Assembly (NCBI GenBank): GCA_964609375.1
Contig: CAZSSA010000035.1
Span: 1 to 21,542 of the forward strand
Source: CAZDUS01 sp964609375
GTDB taxonomy: Bacteria > Verrucomicrobiota > Kiritimatiellia > CAIKKV01 > CAITUY01
Length of the DNA stretch: 21,542 nt
Direction: 5' to 3'
The position numbers were made by a program, and so were the translations under genes. Under the pieces are notes generated by a model. It did not search any database. It was not told the origin of the DNA and saw nothing but the letters and a program-made list of their open reading frames with translations. The stretch's first letter is position 1. Every line of letters starts with the position of its first letter. Shown in pieces: positions 6,898-13,869 of the stretch.

Positions 6898-7884
6898 TTA
6901 TTTGCCTTGGAGTTCTTTGGCTCGGAAGCAGGCTACGGTTCGGGTGGATAATGGGGGATCGAAGGGTTCCAAGGGAGGGGGAGCTAGTTTGCATTGCGCT
7001 TGTGCGTAGGGACAGCGGGTGTGGAAGCGGCAGCCTTCGGGCGGTCTTGCGGAGGAGGGGACATCACCGGATAAGACCATTCGTTGCTTACGGTCGCGGT
7101 AGGGTTCAGGGATGGCGGAGATGAGGGCTTTGGTATAGGGATGCGCCGGATGATCCAATACGGCCGCCGCAGGACCGGTCTCCACGATCGTGCCTAGATA
7201 CATGACGGCCACTCGGTTTGCAATGTGACGGACCACCCCCAGATCGTGGGCAATGAAGAGATAGGCGAGTTTGTGGGTGGCGCGCAGGTCGATCAGGAGA
7301 TTGAGCACCTGGGCGCGGACGGAGACATCGAGGGCGCTGACGGCTTCGTCGCAGATGACAAGGTTGGGGCGCAGTGAGATGGCGCGGGCGATGCTGATGC
7401 GCTGTCGCTGTCCGCCGGAGAACTCGTGCGGATAGCGGTGCAGGGCGCTGGGTTCCATGCCGACCTCGGCGAGAAGATTGACGGCGGAAGCGTGTCGCTC
7501 GCTGGAGCGGATCAAGCCGTGTTCCACTAGACCTTCGGTGACGATATCCAAGATGGTCATGCGGGGATTGAGCGAAGCGTAGGGGTCCTGGAAGATCATT
7601 TGCAGGCGACGCCGGAGGGGGAGGGTGTCGTTGTGGCGGTGTGGCCAGAGGGGGGTGGCGTCGAGGTGGATGTTGCCGGAGGTGGGGGATTCGAGGCCCA
7701 TGATGGTTCTGGCGAGGGTGGACTTGCCGCAGCCGGATTCGCCAACGAGCCCGACGGTTTCCCCAGCGTGAATGTCGAGCGAGACGCCGTCCACGGCACG
7801 GACGTGGCCGACGGTGCGGGCGAGGACGCCGCGTCGGATGGGGTACCAGGTTCTTAGGTTGTTGATGCGGAGGAGGGGGTTCAT
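6898..7884 (-). CDS. oppF: Oligopeptide/dipeptide ABC transporter ATP-binding protein, OppF/DppF type
   Basis: 328 aa, one nucleotide-binding domain. Walker A GESGCGKST is at 48-56, the Q-loop in MIFQDPYASLNPRMT near 96-110, signature FSGGQRQRISIARA at 155-168, Walker B LVICDEAVSALD near 175-186, and the H-loop AHDLG near 212. The C-terminal oligopeptide/dipeptide-type extension carries cysteines (GCRFHTRCPYAQAQC). It pairs with the OppD-type ATPase 25 bp upstream to power peptide import at the inner membrane. No clear Shine-Dalgarno precedes ATG 7884; a word-like repeat fills the gap instead. It is last in the transporter cluster. The substrate is not determined by the sequence. Confidence 0.92.
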   Translation of the reverse strand: MNPLLRINNLRTWYPIRRGVLARTVGHVRAVDGVSLDIHAGETVGLVGESGCGKSTLARTIMGLESPTSGNIHLDATPLWPHRHNDTLPLRRRLQMIFQDPYASLNPRMTILDIVTEGLVEHGLIRSSERHASAVNLLAEVGMEPSALHRYPHEFSGGQRQRISIARAISLRPNLVICDEAVSALDVSVRAQVLNLLIDLRATHKLAYLFIAHDLGVVRHIANRVAVMYLGTIVETGPAAAVLDHPAHPYTKALISAIPEPYRDRKQRMVLSGDVPSSARPPEGCRFHTRCPYAQAQCKLAPPPLEPFDPPLSTRTVACFRAKELQGK

Positions 7885-7892
7885 GGGGGAGG

Positions 7893-7920
7893 ATTTGAGA
7901 TATGAGATTTCAGATTTCAG
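7893..7920. repeat. Word-like repeat at the oppD/oppF junction
   Basis: Tandem words of the type ATTTGAGATATGAGATTTCA followed by GATTTCAG fill the junction. The minus-strand TGA at 7910-7912 inside it is the oppD stop codon, and its last residues (ATEI) are encoded by the repeat. This is an AT-rich stretch within GC-rich genes. Confidence 0.6.
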
Positions 7921-8977
7921 TTGCCAGGAAGCAGGCGGAGCGGTGACCTGGGGCTACCTCGATTAGGTCGGGTTGTTCATGACGGCAGCGGTCAAAGGCG
8001 AGAGGACAGCGAGGGGCAAAACGACAGCCCGGGGGATAGGACAGCGGCGAGGGGACTTGTCCATCGATGGAATGGAGGCGGCTGGAGGCATGGTTCATGC
8101 TGACGAGCGATTCGAGAAGTCCACGGGTGTAGGGGTGGCAGGGGGAATGGAAGAGGTTGTCACGGGAGGCTTCCTCGACGATTTTGGAGGCGTACATGAC
8201 GAGGATGCGGTCGCACATTTCCCAGACGATACCGAGGTCGTGGGTGATGAGGACGAGGGAGGTGTTGCTTCGTTTCATGGCGCGGAGGAGATCGAGGATC
8301 TGGGCCTGGATGGTGACATCGAGGGCGGTGGTGGGTTCGTCGGCGATGACGAGGGCGGGGTCGAGCATGAGTGCCATGGCGATCATGACGCGTTGGATCA
8401 TGCCGCCGGAAAGTTGGAAGGGGAAGGCAGACATGCGTTCCTCGGGATCGGGGATGCCTACTTTTTTCAGCCACTCGATGCTGAGGTTCCGGGCATCGGC
8501 GTCGGGGAGAGGGGAGTGGGTTTGGAGCGTCTCAATCATCTGGTCGCCGATGCGGAGGAGGGGGGAGAGAGCGGAGGAGGGTTCCTGGAAGATCATCGAG
8601 ATGTTCCGGCCCCGGATAAGGCGGAGGTCGGAGGGGGGGATGGAGAGCAGGTCGCGGCCTTGGAAGAGAGCGGAGCCGGAGGTGATGCGTCCGGGGGGGG
8701 ATGGGATGAGGCGGAGGAGGCTGAGGGCGGTGACGGATTTTCCGCAGCCGGATTCGCCGACGATGCCGAGTGTTTCGCCGGGGAGGATGTTGAACGAGAT
8801 GTTGTCGACGGCGGTGAGGATTCCCTCGTCGGTGTCGAAGGTGACGGAGAGGTTGCGGAGGGAGAGGAGGGCCCGCCTGCCCCACGCAAGCGTGCGGGGC
8901 GGGCAGGGGGGAGGGGGGGATGAGGGTTCAGGGTTCTGGGTTCGGGGTTCAGGAGGGGTTGTTGGGTGGGTGGTCAT
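7910..8977 (-). CDS. oppD: Oligopeptide/dipeptide ABC transporter ATP-binding protein, OppD/DppD type
   Basis: 355 aa from ATG 8977, five bases after the permease stop. Walker A GESGCGKS is at 74-81, the Q-loop in MIFQEPSSALSPL at 128-140, signature LSGGMIQRVMIA at 189-200, Walker B LVIADEPTTALD at 209-220, and the H-loop THDLG at 245-249. The C-terminal cysteines (GCRFAPRCPLAFDRC and a later Cys349) match the OppD/DppD pattern associated with an iron-sulfur site. The first 36 residues precede the usual start of the fold at about LLSLRNLSVTF. They are Pro-rich and encoded by word-like repeats plus an imperfect hairpin. No alternative start lies between the repeats and the domain. The upstream in-frame ATG at 9181 lies inside the permease gene and is not used. 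Confidence 0.92.
   Translation of the reverse strand: MTTHPTTPPEPRTQNPEPSSPPPPCPPRTLAWGRRALLSLRNLSVTFDTDEGILTAVDNISFNILPGETLGIVGESGCGKSVTALSLLRLIPSPPGRITSGSALFQGRDLLSIPPSDLRLIRGRNISMIFQEPSSALSPLLRIGDQMIETLQTHSPLPDADARNLSIEWLKKVGIPDPEERMSAFPFQLSGGMIQRVMIAMALMLDPALVIADEPTTALDVTIQAQILDLLRAMKRSNTSLVLITHDLGIVWEMCDRILVMYASKIVEEASRDNLFHSPCHPYTRGLLESLVSMNHASSRLHSIDGQVPSPLSYPPGCRFAPRCPLAFDRCRHEQPDLIEVAPGHRSACFLATEI
8876..8953. repeat. Hairpin plus GGTTCAGG-type repeats inside the 5' end of oppD
   Basis: CCTGCCC-CACGC (8876-8887) pairs with GCGTG (8890-8894) and GGGCAGG (8901-8907), with a six-base bulge CGGGGC. Then four imperfect GGGTTC(A/T/G)GG words lie at 8924-8953. Read on the minus strand they encode residues PPEPRTQNPEPS and PPPCPPRTLAWGRRA of OppD without disturbing the frame. 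Confidence 0.7.
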
Positions 8978-8981
8978 GGGT

Positions 8982-10583
8982 TTACTCGTAGTGGCTGTGG
9001 CGGCGGGGGTCGTAGGCGTTGCGGATGCCCTCGCCGATGAAGACGCCGAGTAGCATGACGCTGAACAGGGCGAGGGAGGGGTAGAGAATGAGCCACCAGG
9101 CCCAGCGGAATTGATGGGCTTGCTGGAGGAGTTCGCCCCAGCTTGAGGTGGGGGGCGGCAGGCCGAAGCCGAGGTAATCAAGGGCGGCCAGAGCGCCGAT
9201 GGCTCCGACGAGTTGGAAGGGAAAGAAGGTGATCAGGGGAGTGAGGGCGTTGGGGAGGATGTGGCGGAAGATGATTTTGCGGTGGGGGAGTCCGGTGGTG
9301 CGGGCGGCCTCGACGAAGGGGAGATGGCGGAGGCGGAGGAATTCGGCGCGGACATAATACGAGATGCCGATCCAGTTGAAGATGGCGTAGCAGAAGAGAA
9401 GGAGGAGGAAGCTGCGGCCATAGACGGCGCCGAGCAGGATCATGACGTAGAGGAAGGGGAGCGCGTTCCAGATTTCGGTGAGGCGTTGGCCGAGGATGTC
9501 GGTGGTGCCGCCGAAGTAACCCTGGATGGCGCCGAGGATGGTGCCGAGGGTCATGGATAGGAGGACGAGCAGCAGGCCGAAGGTCATGGAGGTGCGGAGT
9601 CCGTAGAGGATGCGGGCGAGGACGTCGCGGCCGGCGGTGTCGATGCCGAGCCAGTGGCCGGGGACCGGTTGGAATGGCCAGCGGACCTCGGCGCGGTCGG
9701 CGCGGACATCGTAGGGGGCCCCATTGATCCTGATGGTTTCCTTTTCGGCGGGTTGATTGAGTCGGCGGGCGGCGAGGGCGATGAGTTGGGTGCGGGTGGG
9801 GGAATCCATGCTGGCCCAGGCGTGGAAGTTGGTGTGGGTGGGTTCGAGGCGATTGTTGAATGACACGGTGCCCGGTGAGGTGCCGGCGGGAAGGCGTTCG
9901 CGCAGGGTGAGGCGGATGGTGGATGGAGGGGAGGAGCGGGGGGAGAAATCGGAGAGCGATATATCCGTGCCGGACCCGGACTCGTTGCGTGGCTGGCAAG
10001 GAGCGCTGAGGGAGAGTGCGCTGGTGTTGCGGAAGCGGGCGTCCAGGGCCTCGATCAAGGAGGGAGGGATGATCCAGAAATTTGTCAGGACGAGTCCGCG
10101 GACGTCGGCATCAGGGCGGTTGAAGAATTGGCCGGCGTTCAGAGAGGTTTCGGCTGTCCAGTCCCGGCGGATGTTGACGGAGCCGACGCGGGGTTGGGGG
10201 AGGAAGGTTAATTCCAAGGCGCCGGGGAGGGAGATGGACGAGGGGTCGATGATTTCATTTGGTCCATAGGGGATGGGCGGTAACAGGATGAGGTTGCCGG
10301 ACTGGCGGGTGAAGGAGGGGGATTGGCGGAGGAGTTTGTAGTCGGGCCGGGTATGGCGGCCGCCGGGGAGGAAGGTGGATTCGGGGTAGAAGTGAAGGAG
10401 GGGGAAATAGGAGCGGCCGTCATAGCGGACATAGAGGGGGGTGTTGCCGCAGAGGAGTTCGGCGACGAGGCTGAGGGAGTAGAGGAGGATGAGAATGCGG
10501 AATGACCACCAGGCGCGTTTCATGTCGTGGAAACGGCGCCAGCGTTTGATTGTTATTGGATTCCAGTTGAATCGCCACTGCAT
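8982..10583 (-). CDS. Peptide ABC transporter permease, YejE/OppC type, with large extracytoplasmic insert
   Basis: 533 aa. The N terminus (KRWRRFHDMKRAWWSFRILILLYSLSLVAELLCGNTPL, first helix about 24-44, then SYFPLLHFYPESTF) matches the YejE pattern, as does residue 308 onward (GHWLGIDTAGRDVLARILYG). The EAA loop EAARTTGLPHRKIIFRHILP is at 425-444, followed by LDYLGFGLPPPTSSWGELL. E. coli YejE is about 340 aa. Here roughly 195 extra residues (about 112-307) lie between the first helix and the core. They contain no hydrophobic helix, so they should be outside the membrane. Its start lies inside trmL (31-bp overlap). The two ATPases follow at once. The YejB-type permease and the binding protein are absent from the window. 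Confidence 0.9.
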   Translation of the reverse strand: MQWRFNWNPITIKRWRRFHDMKRAWWSFRILILLYSLSLVAELLCGNTPLYVRYDGRSYFPLLHFYPESTFLPGGRHTRPDYKLLRQSPSFTRQSGNLILLPPIPYGPNEIIDPSSISLPGALELTFLPQPRVGSVNIRRDWTAETSLNAGQFFNRPDADVRGLVLTNFWIIPPSLIEALDARFRNTSALSLSAPCQPRNESGSGTDISLSDFSPRSSPPSTIRLTLRERLPAGTSPGTVSFNNRLEPTHTNFHAWASMDSPTRTQLIALAARRLNQPAEKETIRINGAPYDVRADRAEVRWPFQPVPGHWLGIDTAGRDVLARILYGLRTSMTFGLLLVLLSMTLGTILGAIQGYFGGTTDILGQRLTEIWNALPFLYVMILLGAVYGRSFLLLLFCYAIFNWIGISYYVRAEFLRLRHLPFVEAARTTGLPHRKIIFRHILPNALTPLITFFPFQLVGAIGALAALDYLGFGLPPPTSSWGELLQQAHQFRWAWWLILYPSLALFSVMLLGVFIGEGIRNAYDPRRHSHYE

Positions 10584-11095
10584 GGAGAACTCGCATTGAT
10601 TTGACGGAGTGCTTCGTATAGCACGATGCCAACGGAGGTGGCAAGGTTCAGGGAGCGGACGTGATTGGTGTACATGGGGATGGTCAGGATGTTACCGGGA
10701 TGGCGGTCGAGGAGGTCATCGGGGAGTCCCCTGGACTCTGAGCCGAAGACGAGGACATCGCCGGGGCGGTAGGTGACGGCGCTATAGGAGATATTGCCGC
10801 GGGTACTGAAGAAGAAAGCCCGCTGATTGGCGAGGGACGATTCGAAATCCGGGAGGGTTGGATGGCGGGTGATGTTGACGGAGTCCCAATAATCCAGTCC
10901 GGCGCGGCGGACGTGGGTATCGGTGAGGCGGAATCCAAGGTTGCCGACGAGGTGGAGGGGGGATTGGGTGGCGGCGCACAGGCGGGCGATGTTGCCTGTG
11001 TTGGGCGGGATTTCCGGTTCAACGAGGGCGACCTGGAGGGGCGGGTTGGGCCATTGGAAGAACAGGGAGGATTGCCGGGCGTGGGAATGGTTCAC
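10553..11095 (-). CDS. trmL: tRNA (cytidine(34)-2'-O)-methyltransferase TrmL
   Basis: 180 aa SPOUT-fold enzyme that 2'-O-methylates the wobble nucleotide of tRNA-Leu isoacceptors using S-adenosylmethionine. Family motifs are visible: PEIPPNTGNIARLC at 27-40, FGSESRGLP at 117-125, and IPMYTNHVRSLNLATSVGIVLYE at 139-161 forming the trefoil-knot cofactor site. The start is GTG 11095, whose last two bases overlap the TGA of the upstream aldolase-like gene (GTGA), so translation is probably coupled. The first 18 residues are extra compared with the short E. coli protein, and the C-terminal tail (SSPCSGDSTGIQ) is encoded within the overlap with the permease gene. Confidence 0.93.
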   Translation of the reverse strand: MNHSHARQSSLFFQWPNPPLQVALVEPEIPPNTGNIARLCAATQSPLHLVGNLGFRLTDTHVRRAGLDYWDSVNITRHPTLPDFESSLANQRAFFFSTRGNISYSAVTYRPGDVLVFGSESRGLPDDLLDRHPGNILTIPMYTNHVRSLNLATSVGIVLYEALRQINASSPCSGDSTGIQ

Positions 11096-11769
11096 GGGCG
11101 ACTGGAGCCTTGTGCTCTGCTGTAATGCCTGTCCTGCAGGATGGCCGGGAGTGGCGGTTGGGCAGGGTTGAGTTGCAGGGTGCCGAAGGCCAACCGGGCG
11201 ACATCTTCCAGGGCGATACTATTGGCGACGGCGGCGGTGGCCGTGGGGCCCCATGTGACGGGTCCGTGATACATCACGAGGGCGGCGGGCATTTCGGCGG
11301 GGTTAATGCGGGAGAAGCGTTCCAGGATGATAAGGCCGGTGCTGTATTCGACGTTGGTTTCGAGTTCGGGTTTTCGCATGGCGCGGGTGACGGGGATTTC
11401 GCCGTGGAAATGATCGGCATGGGTTGTGCCGAAGCAGGGGATGGGACGGCCGGCCTGGGCGAACATGGTGGCGTAGCGGGTGTGGGCATGGGTGATACCG
11501 CCGATATTTTTGAATGAATTATAGAGAGCCAGATGGGTGGGGGCATCGGGGGAGGGTGGCAGATCCCCCTCGATGACTCCGCCGTTGAGGTCCAGAAGCG
11601 AGATATGGGATGGGACCCGTTCGGTGGCAGGGAAGATGACTGGAGTGATGGCGATGAAGCCGCTTGCCCGGTTGATGCCGCTGATACTGATGGGAGCGCT
11701 TGGCATGGCATGGCGCTCCAGGTGGCGGGCGGCCTCACAGATTTCACGGCGAAGGGTTTCCAGTAGCAT
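11092..11769 (-). CDS. AraD-like class II aldolase/epimerase with altered active site
   Basis: 225 aa. It aligns without gaps over the N-terminal half with E. coli L-ribulose-5-phosphate 4-epimerase (as remembered). Metal-site residues are kept: D75 (SPDAPTH), H94 and H96 (ITHAHT), H168 (YHGPVTWG). D119 in TTHADH is also kept. The GNxS loop reads ISIS (Asn28 to Ser), and the substrate loop KPSG reads TPVI (Lys42 to Thr, Ser44 to Val, Gly45 to Ile). The tail that normally ends with a catalytic tyrosine (YYGQ) is replaced by RAQGSSRP. The start at ATG 11769 has AGGA seven bases upstream. It is coupled to trmL. Either it has a changed reaction or it is decaying; the standard epimerase reaction is doubtful. 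Confidence 0.85.
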   Translation of the reverse strand: MLLETLRREICEAARHLERHAMPSAPISISGINRASGFIAITPVIFPATERVPSHISLLDLNGGVIEGDLPPSPDAPTHLALYNSFKNIGGITHAHTRYATMFAQAGRPIPCFGTTHADHFHGEIPVTRAMRKPELETNVEYSTGLIILERFSRINPAEMPAALVMYHGPVTWGPTATAAVANSIALEDVARLAFGTLQLNPAQPPLPAILQDRHYSRAQGSSRP

Positions 11770-11805
11770 GATATGTCCTATAAAGATCAGTTAAACTATG
11801 AAAGG

Positions 11806-11821
11806 CGCGAAACACGCGAAA
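11806..11821. repeat. Word-like direct repeat upstream of the AraD-like gene
   Basis: CGCGAAA occurs twice, separated by CA (11806-11812 and 11815-11821), in the 75-bp AT-rich gap between the glycogen synthase stop and the AraD-like gene. It is the same style of short tandem word seen at other gene borders in this window. Confidence 0.5.
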
Positions 11822-11844
11822 TATAATCATCAATAAAGTTTTGG

Positions 11845-13692
11845 TCAGGCATACCCGGTACGTTTCAGCACCATGTGGTAGGCATCGGTGTAATAGCGGC
11901 CCAGGTTATGCCAATCGAAATGTTCGGAGACACTTTGAACGCGGTTACGCTGGGCGATACGTTCGCGGCGATCCAACTGGAGGAAATTGAACAGACGGTC
12001 GGTGAGTTGGTTGGCGGAGTCGTCGAACGATGAGAACCGGCGGTTCAGGACCAGTAAGCCGTTCTTTTCGTTCTCGGGGATATGGTGTTCCACGTAGTTG
12101 CCGAAGCCGGCAAGGTTGCTGGTGATGGAGGGCAGGCCCAGGGCGGCGCATTCCAAGGGGGCGTATCCCCAGGGTTCATAGGAACTGGGGAAGATGCCGA
12201 GGTGACAGCCGCGCACAAACTGGTCGTAATCCATGCCGAACAGGGGGTCGTTGGTGGTGACGAAATCGGCGTGATAGACCACCTTCACCGGATCGCCGGG
12301 GAGGTTGAACAAGGAGGATGATCGGATCTTGTTCAGGATTTCGTCGCTACTGTCGTCGATGAGGTCATGGGTGACGACGGTGGGCAAGTTCGAGTTACGC
12401 CAGGCGTGCATCAGGCGACGCAGGCGGAGTCGCCAGTAGTCATCCACGAGTTCTTCCAGGGGGGGGAACTTTCCCTTGGAGGTGGCGACGAAGAGGCGCT
12501 CGCCGATTTGTTCGCCGATGCTGCGGCAGTCGTGTTGCATTTCCTGCATCATGGCGCGCCGTCGCAGGGCTTCGGCGTTGATGGAGCGGATGGGTTGGCG
12601 GGTGATGATGAAGAAGACGACGGTCTGGTTGGTGCCGGCCTGTTTCATGCGCCAATTCAGGCGGGCGAGGGATTCCAGGGTGAGGTCGAAGCCCTTGTTG
12701 CGATACTCGAAGCGGCCCGAGGTGAAGAAATAGAGGGTGCGGTCCAGATCGAACGAATAGCTGGGGAAGAAATGGGCCATGACGAATTCGTTGATCTTTT
12801 CCTTGTAGACGCGGTGAAGATTCTGGAATTCGTGGAGGGCGACGAAGCGTTCGATATTCAAGCCGTTGGGCAGGAGCACATCGGGTTTACGGCCGATCAG
12901 GTGTTCGCATTCGTAGCCGGTGATTTCGCTGACGGTGGAGAAGACGTGTGAGCCATGGGCGGCGGCGCGTTCGAGGCGGACCTGGGGTTCGATATTAAAC
13001 CGGCGGGAATCGGCCACCCAGTCCGTGAACGGGACATGGTCATAAAACCAAGGGTCGTTCATGGCGAGGTATCGGCCCAGGAGGGTGGCGTGAGTGGTAA
13101 AGACGATGGAGAGGGGGATTTCGGCGCGGCGGATTTCGGGGATGGCGGATCCGCCCATCCACTCATGGAAGTGGGCGATGATGGGGCGGCGTGTGGTTTG
13201 GGCCTTGGCGACGGCGCGGAAGAATTGCTCCACGCAATAGCCGAAGGAAGCGACTTGGTTGATGAGGGGGTCGTCACCCGGGAGGCTGATATCATGATGC
13301 TCCCACAGGAGGTATTTGATCCAGCCCAGTTGGGAGGTGGCGGAGGAGGGATTCAGGAGAACCACGCGGGGGCGACCGGTGATCAGCCAGTGACCGTAGT
13401 GGGCTTCGATGCCTTGTTCGCGAAGCGTATTCAGTACATCGCGCATGAAGCCTGTGGGCTGGGTTTCCTCGAATTCCGTTTGTGAGGTTTGGGGATTGTA
13501 GGGGCCTACCAGGCAGTAGCGACTGCCCCAATGGTCAACGATACTGGGGACTTTGGACCGGATGACGGTGTAGATGCCGCCCAGTTGCTGGCAGACTTCC
13601 CAGGCGATTTCGAAGAGGAGGGGTTTGGTTGATCCGGCGATTTCGTGCCGTTCGACATCGGAGTGTCCTGTGAGATTATGTTGCGCCACCAT
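11845..13692 (-). CDS. Glycogen synthase, GT3 family (animal/fungal type)
   Basis: 615 aa from ATG 13692. It adds glucose from a nucleotide sugar to glycogen. The N terminus has LLFEIAWEVCQQLGGIYTVIRSK, the GT3 hallmark. IAHFHEWMGG and FTTHATLLGRYLA follow, then GRFEYRNKGFDL. The E-x7-E motif SSYEPWGYAPLE places the two glutamates at 506 and 514, very close to the yeast Gsy2 pair. Near the C terminus DRRERIAQRNRVQ resembles the arginine-rich helix that senses glucose-6-phosphate in eukaryotic enzymes. Start choice: GAGG lies six bases before ATG 13692. The longer frame begins with TTG 13746, and its second to fourth codons contain the -35 element. Bacterial GlgA belongs to GT5 and looks different. 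Confidence 0.93.
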   Translation of the reverse strand: MVAQHNLTGHSDVERHEIAGSTKPLLFEIAWEVCQQLGGIYTVIRSKVPSIVDHWGSRYCLVGPYNPQTSQTEFEETQPTGFMRDVLNTLREQGIEAHYGHWLITGRPRVVLLNPSSATSQLGWIKYLLWEHHDISLPGDDPLINQVASFGYCVEQFFRAVAKAQTTRRPIIAHFHEWMGGSAIPEIRRAEIPLSIVFTTHATLLGRYLAMNDPWFYDHVPFTDWVADSRRFNIEPQVRLERAAAHGSHVFSTVSEITGYECEHLIGRKPDVLLPNGLNIERFVALHEFQNLHRVYKEKINEFVMAHFFPSYSFDLDRTLYFFTSGRFEYRNKGFDLTLESLARLNWRMKQAGTNQTVVFFIITRQPIRSINAEALRRRAMMQEMQHDCRSIGEQIGERLFVATSKGKFPPLEELVDDYWRLRLRRLMHAWRNSNLPTVVTHDLIDDSSDEILNKIRSSSLFNLPGDPVKVVYHADFVTTNDPLFGMDYDQFVRGCHLGIFPSSYEPWGYAPLECAALGLPSITSNLAGFGNYVEHHIPENEKNGLLVLNRRFSSFDDSANQLTDRLFNFLQLDRRERIAQRNRVQSVSEHFDWHNLGRYYTDAYHMVLKRTGYA

Positions 13693-13713
13693 GATGAGCC
13701 TCGCTGTTGTCGG

Positions 13714-13742
13714 ATAGTTTCTACACCTGTCCGGGATGTCAA
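13714..13742 (-). promoter_or_regulatory. Predicted promoter of the glycogen synthase gene
   Basis: Minus strand: perfect -35 TTGACA (13742-13737), 17-bp spacer, -10-like AACTAT (13719-13714), followed by the GAGG ribosome site and ATG 13692. The wider pattern TTGACATCCC...ACTATCC resembles that upstream of the histidine kinase gene. Confidence 0.45.
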
Positions 13743-13796
13743 TCAAGTATGAACAAAGGGAGAAGTGGAAGAAGGGGGCGGATCGGGGAGGGAAAA

Positions 13797-13820
13797 ATTC
13801 GGGAGTCTGGAGTTGGAAGT
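13797..13820. repeat. Possible word-like repeat downstream of tcdA
   Basis: GGAGTCTGGAGTTGGAAGT and its flanks (13797-13820) have the GGAGT-word style of the other border repeats. The 177-bp gap between the tcdA stop and the glycogen synthase start otherwise shows only the predicted promoter. There is just one copy in the window, so the call is weak. Confidence 0.3.
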
Positions 13821-13869
13821 GGGGGGATGCGATGATGAAGAGAAACGGCGCCGGCCGAGCAGGGGTGGC

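Noticed and set aside
7600..7857. Small + strand frame with Gly/Val-rich product
   Set aside because: It is antisense to the Walker A region of oppF and shows no independent evidence of coding.
7973..8923. 316-codon + strand frame
   Set aside because: It is antisense to oppD, which carries every ABC ATPase motif in order.
8978..9181. Longer start for oppD
   Set aside because: The extension lies within the permease gene and is low-complexity Ser/Ala/Pro. ATG 8977 sits five bases after the permease stop.
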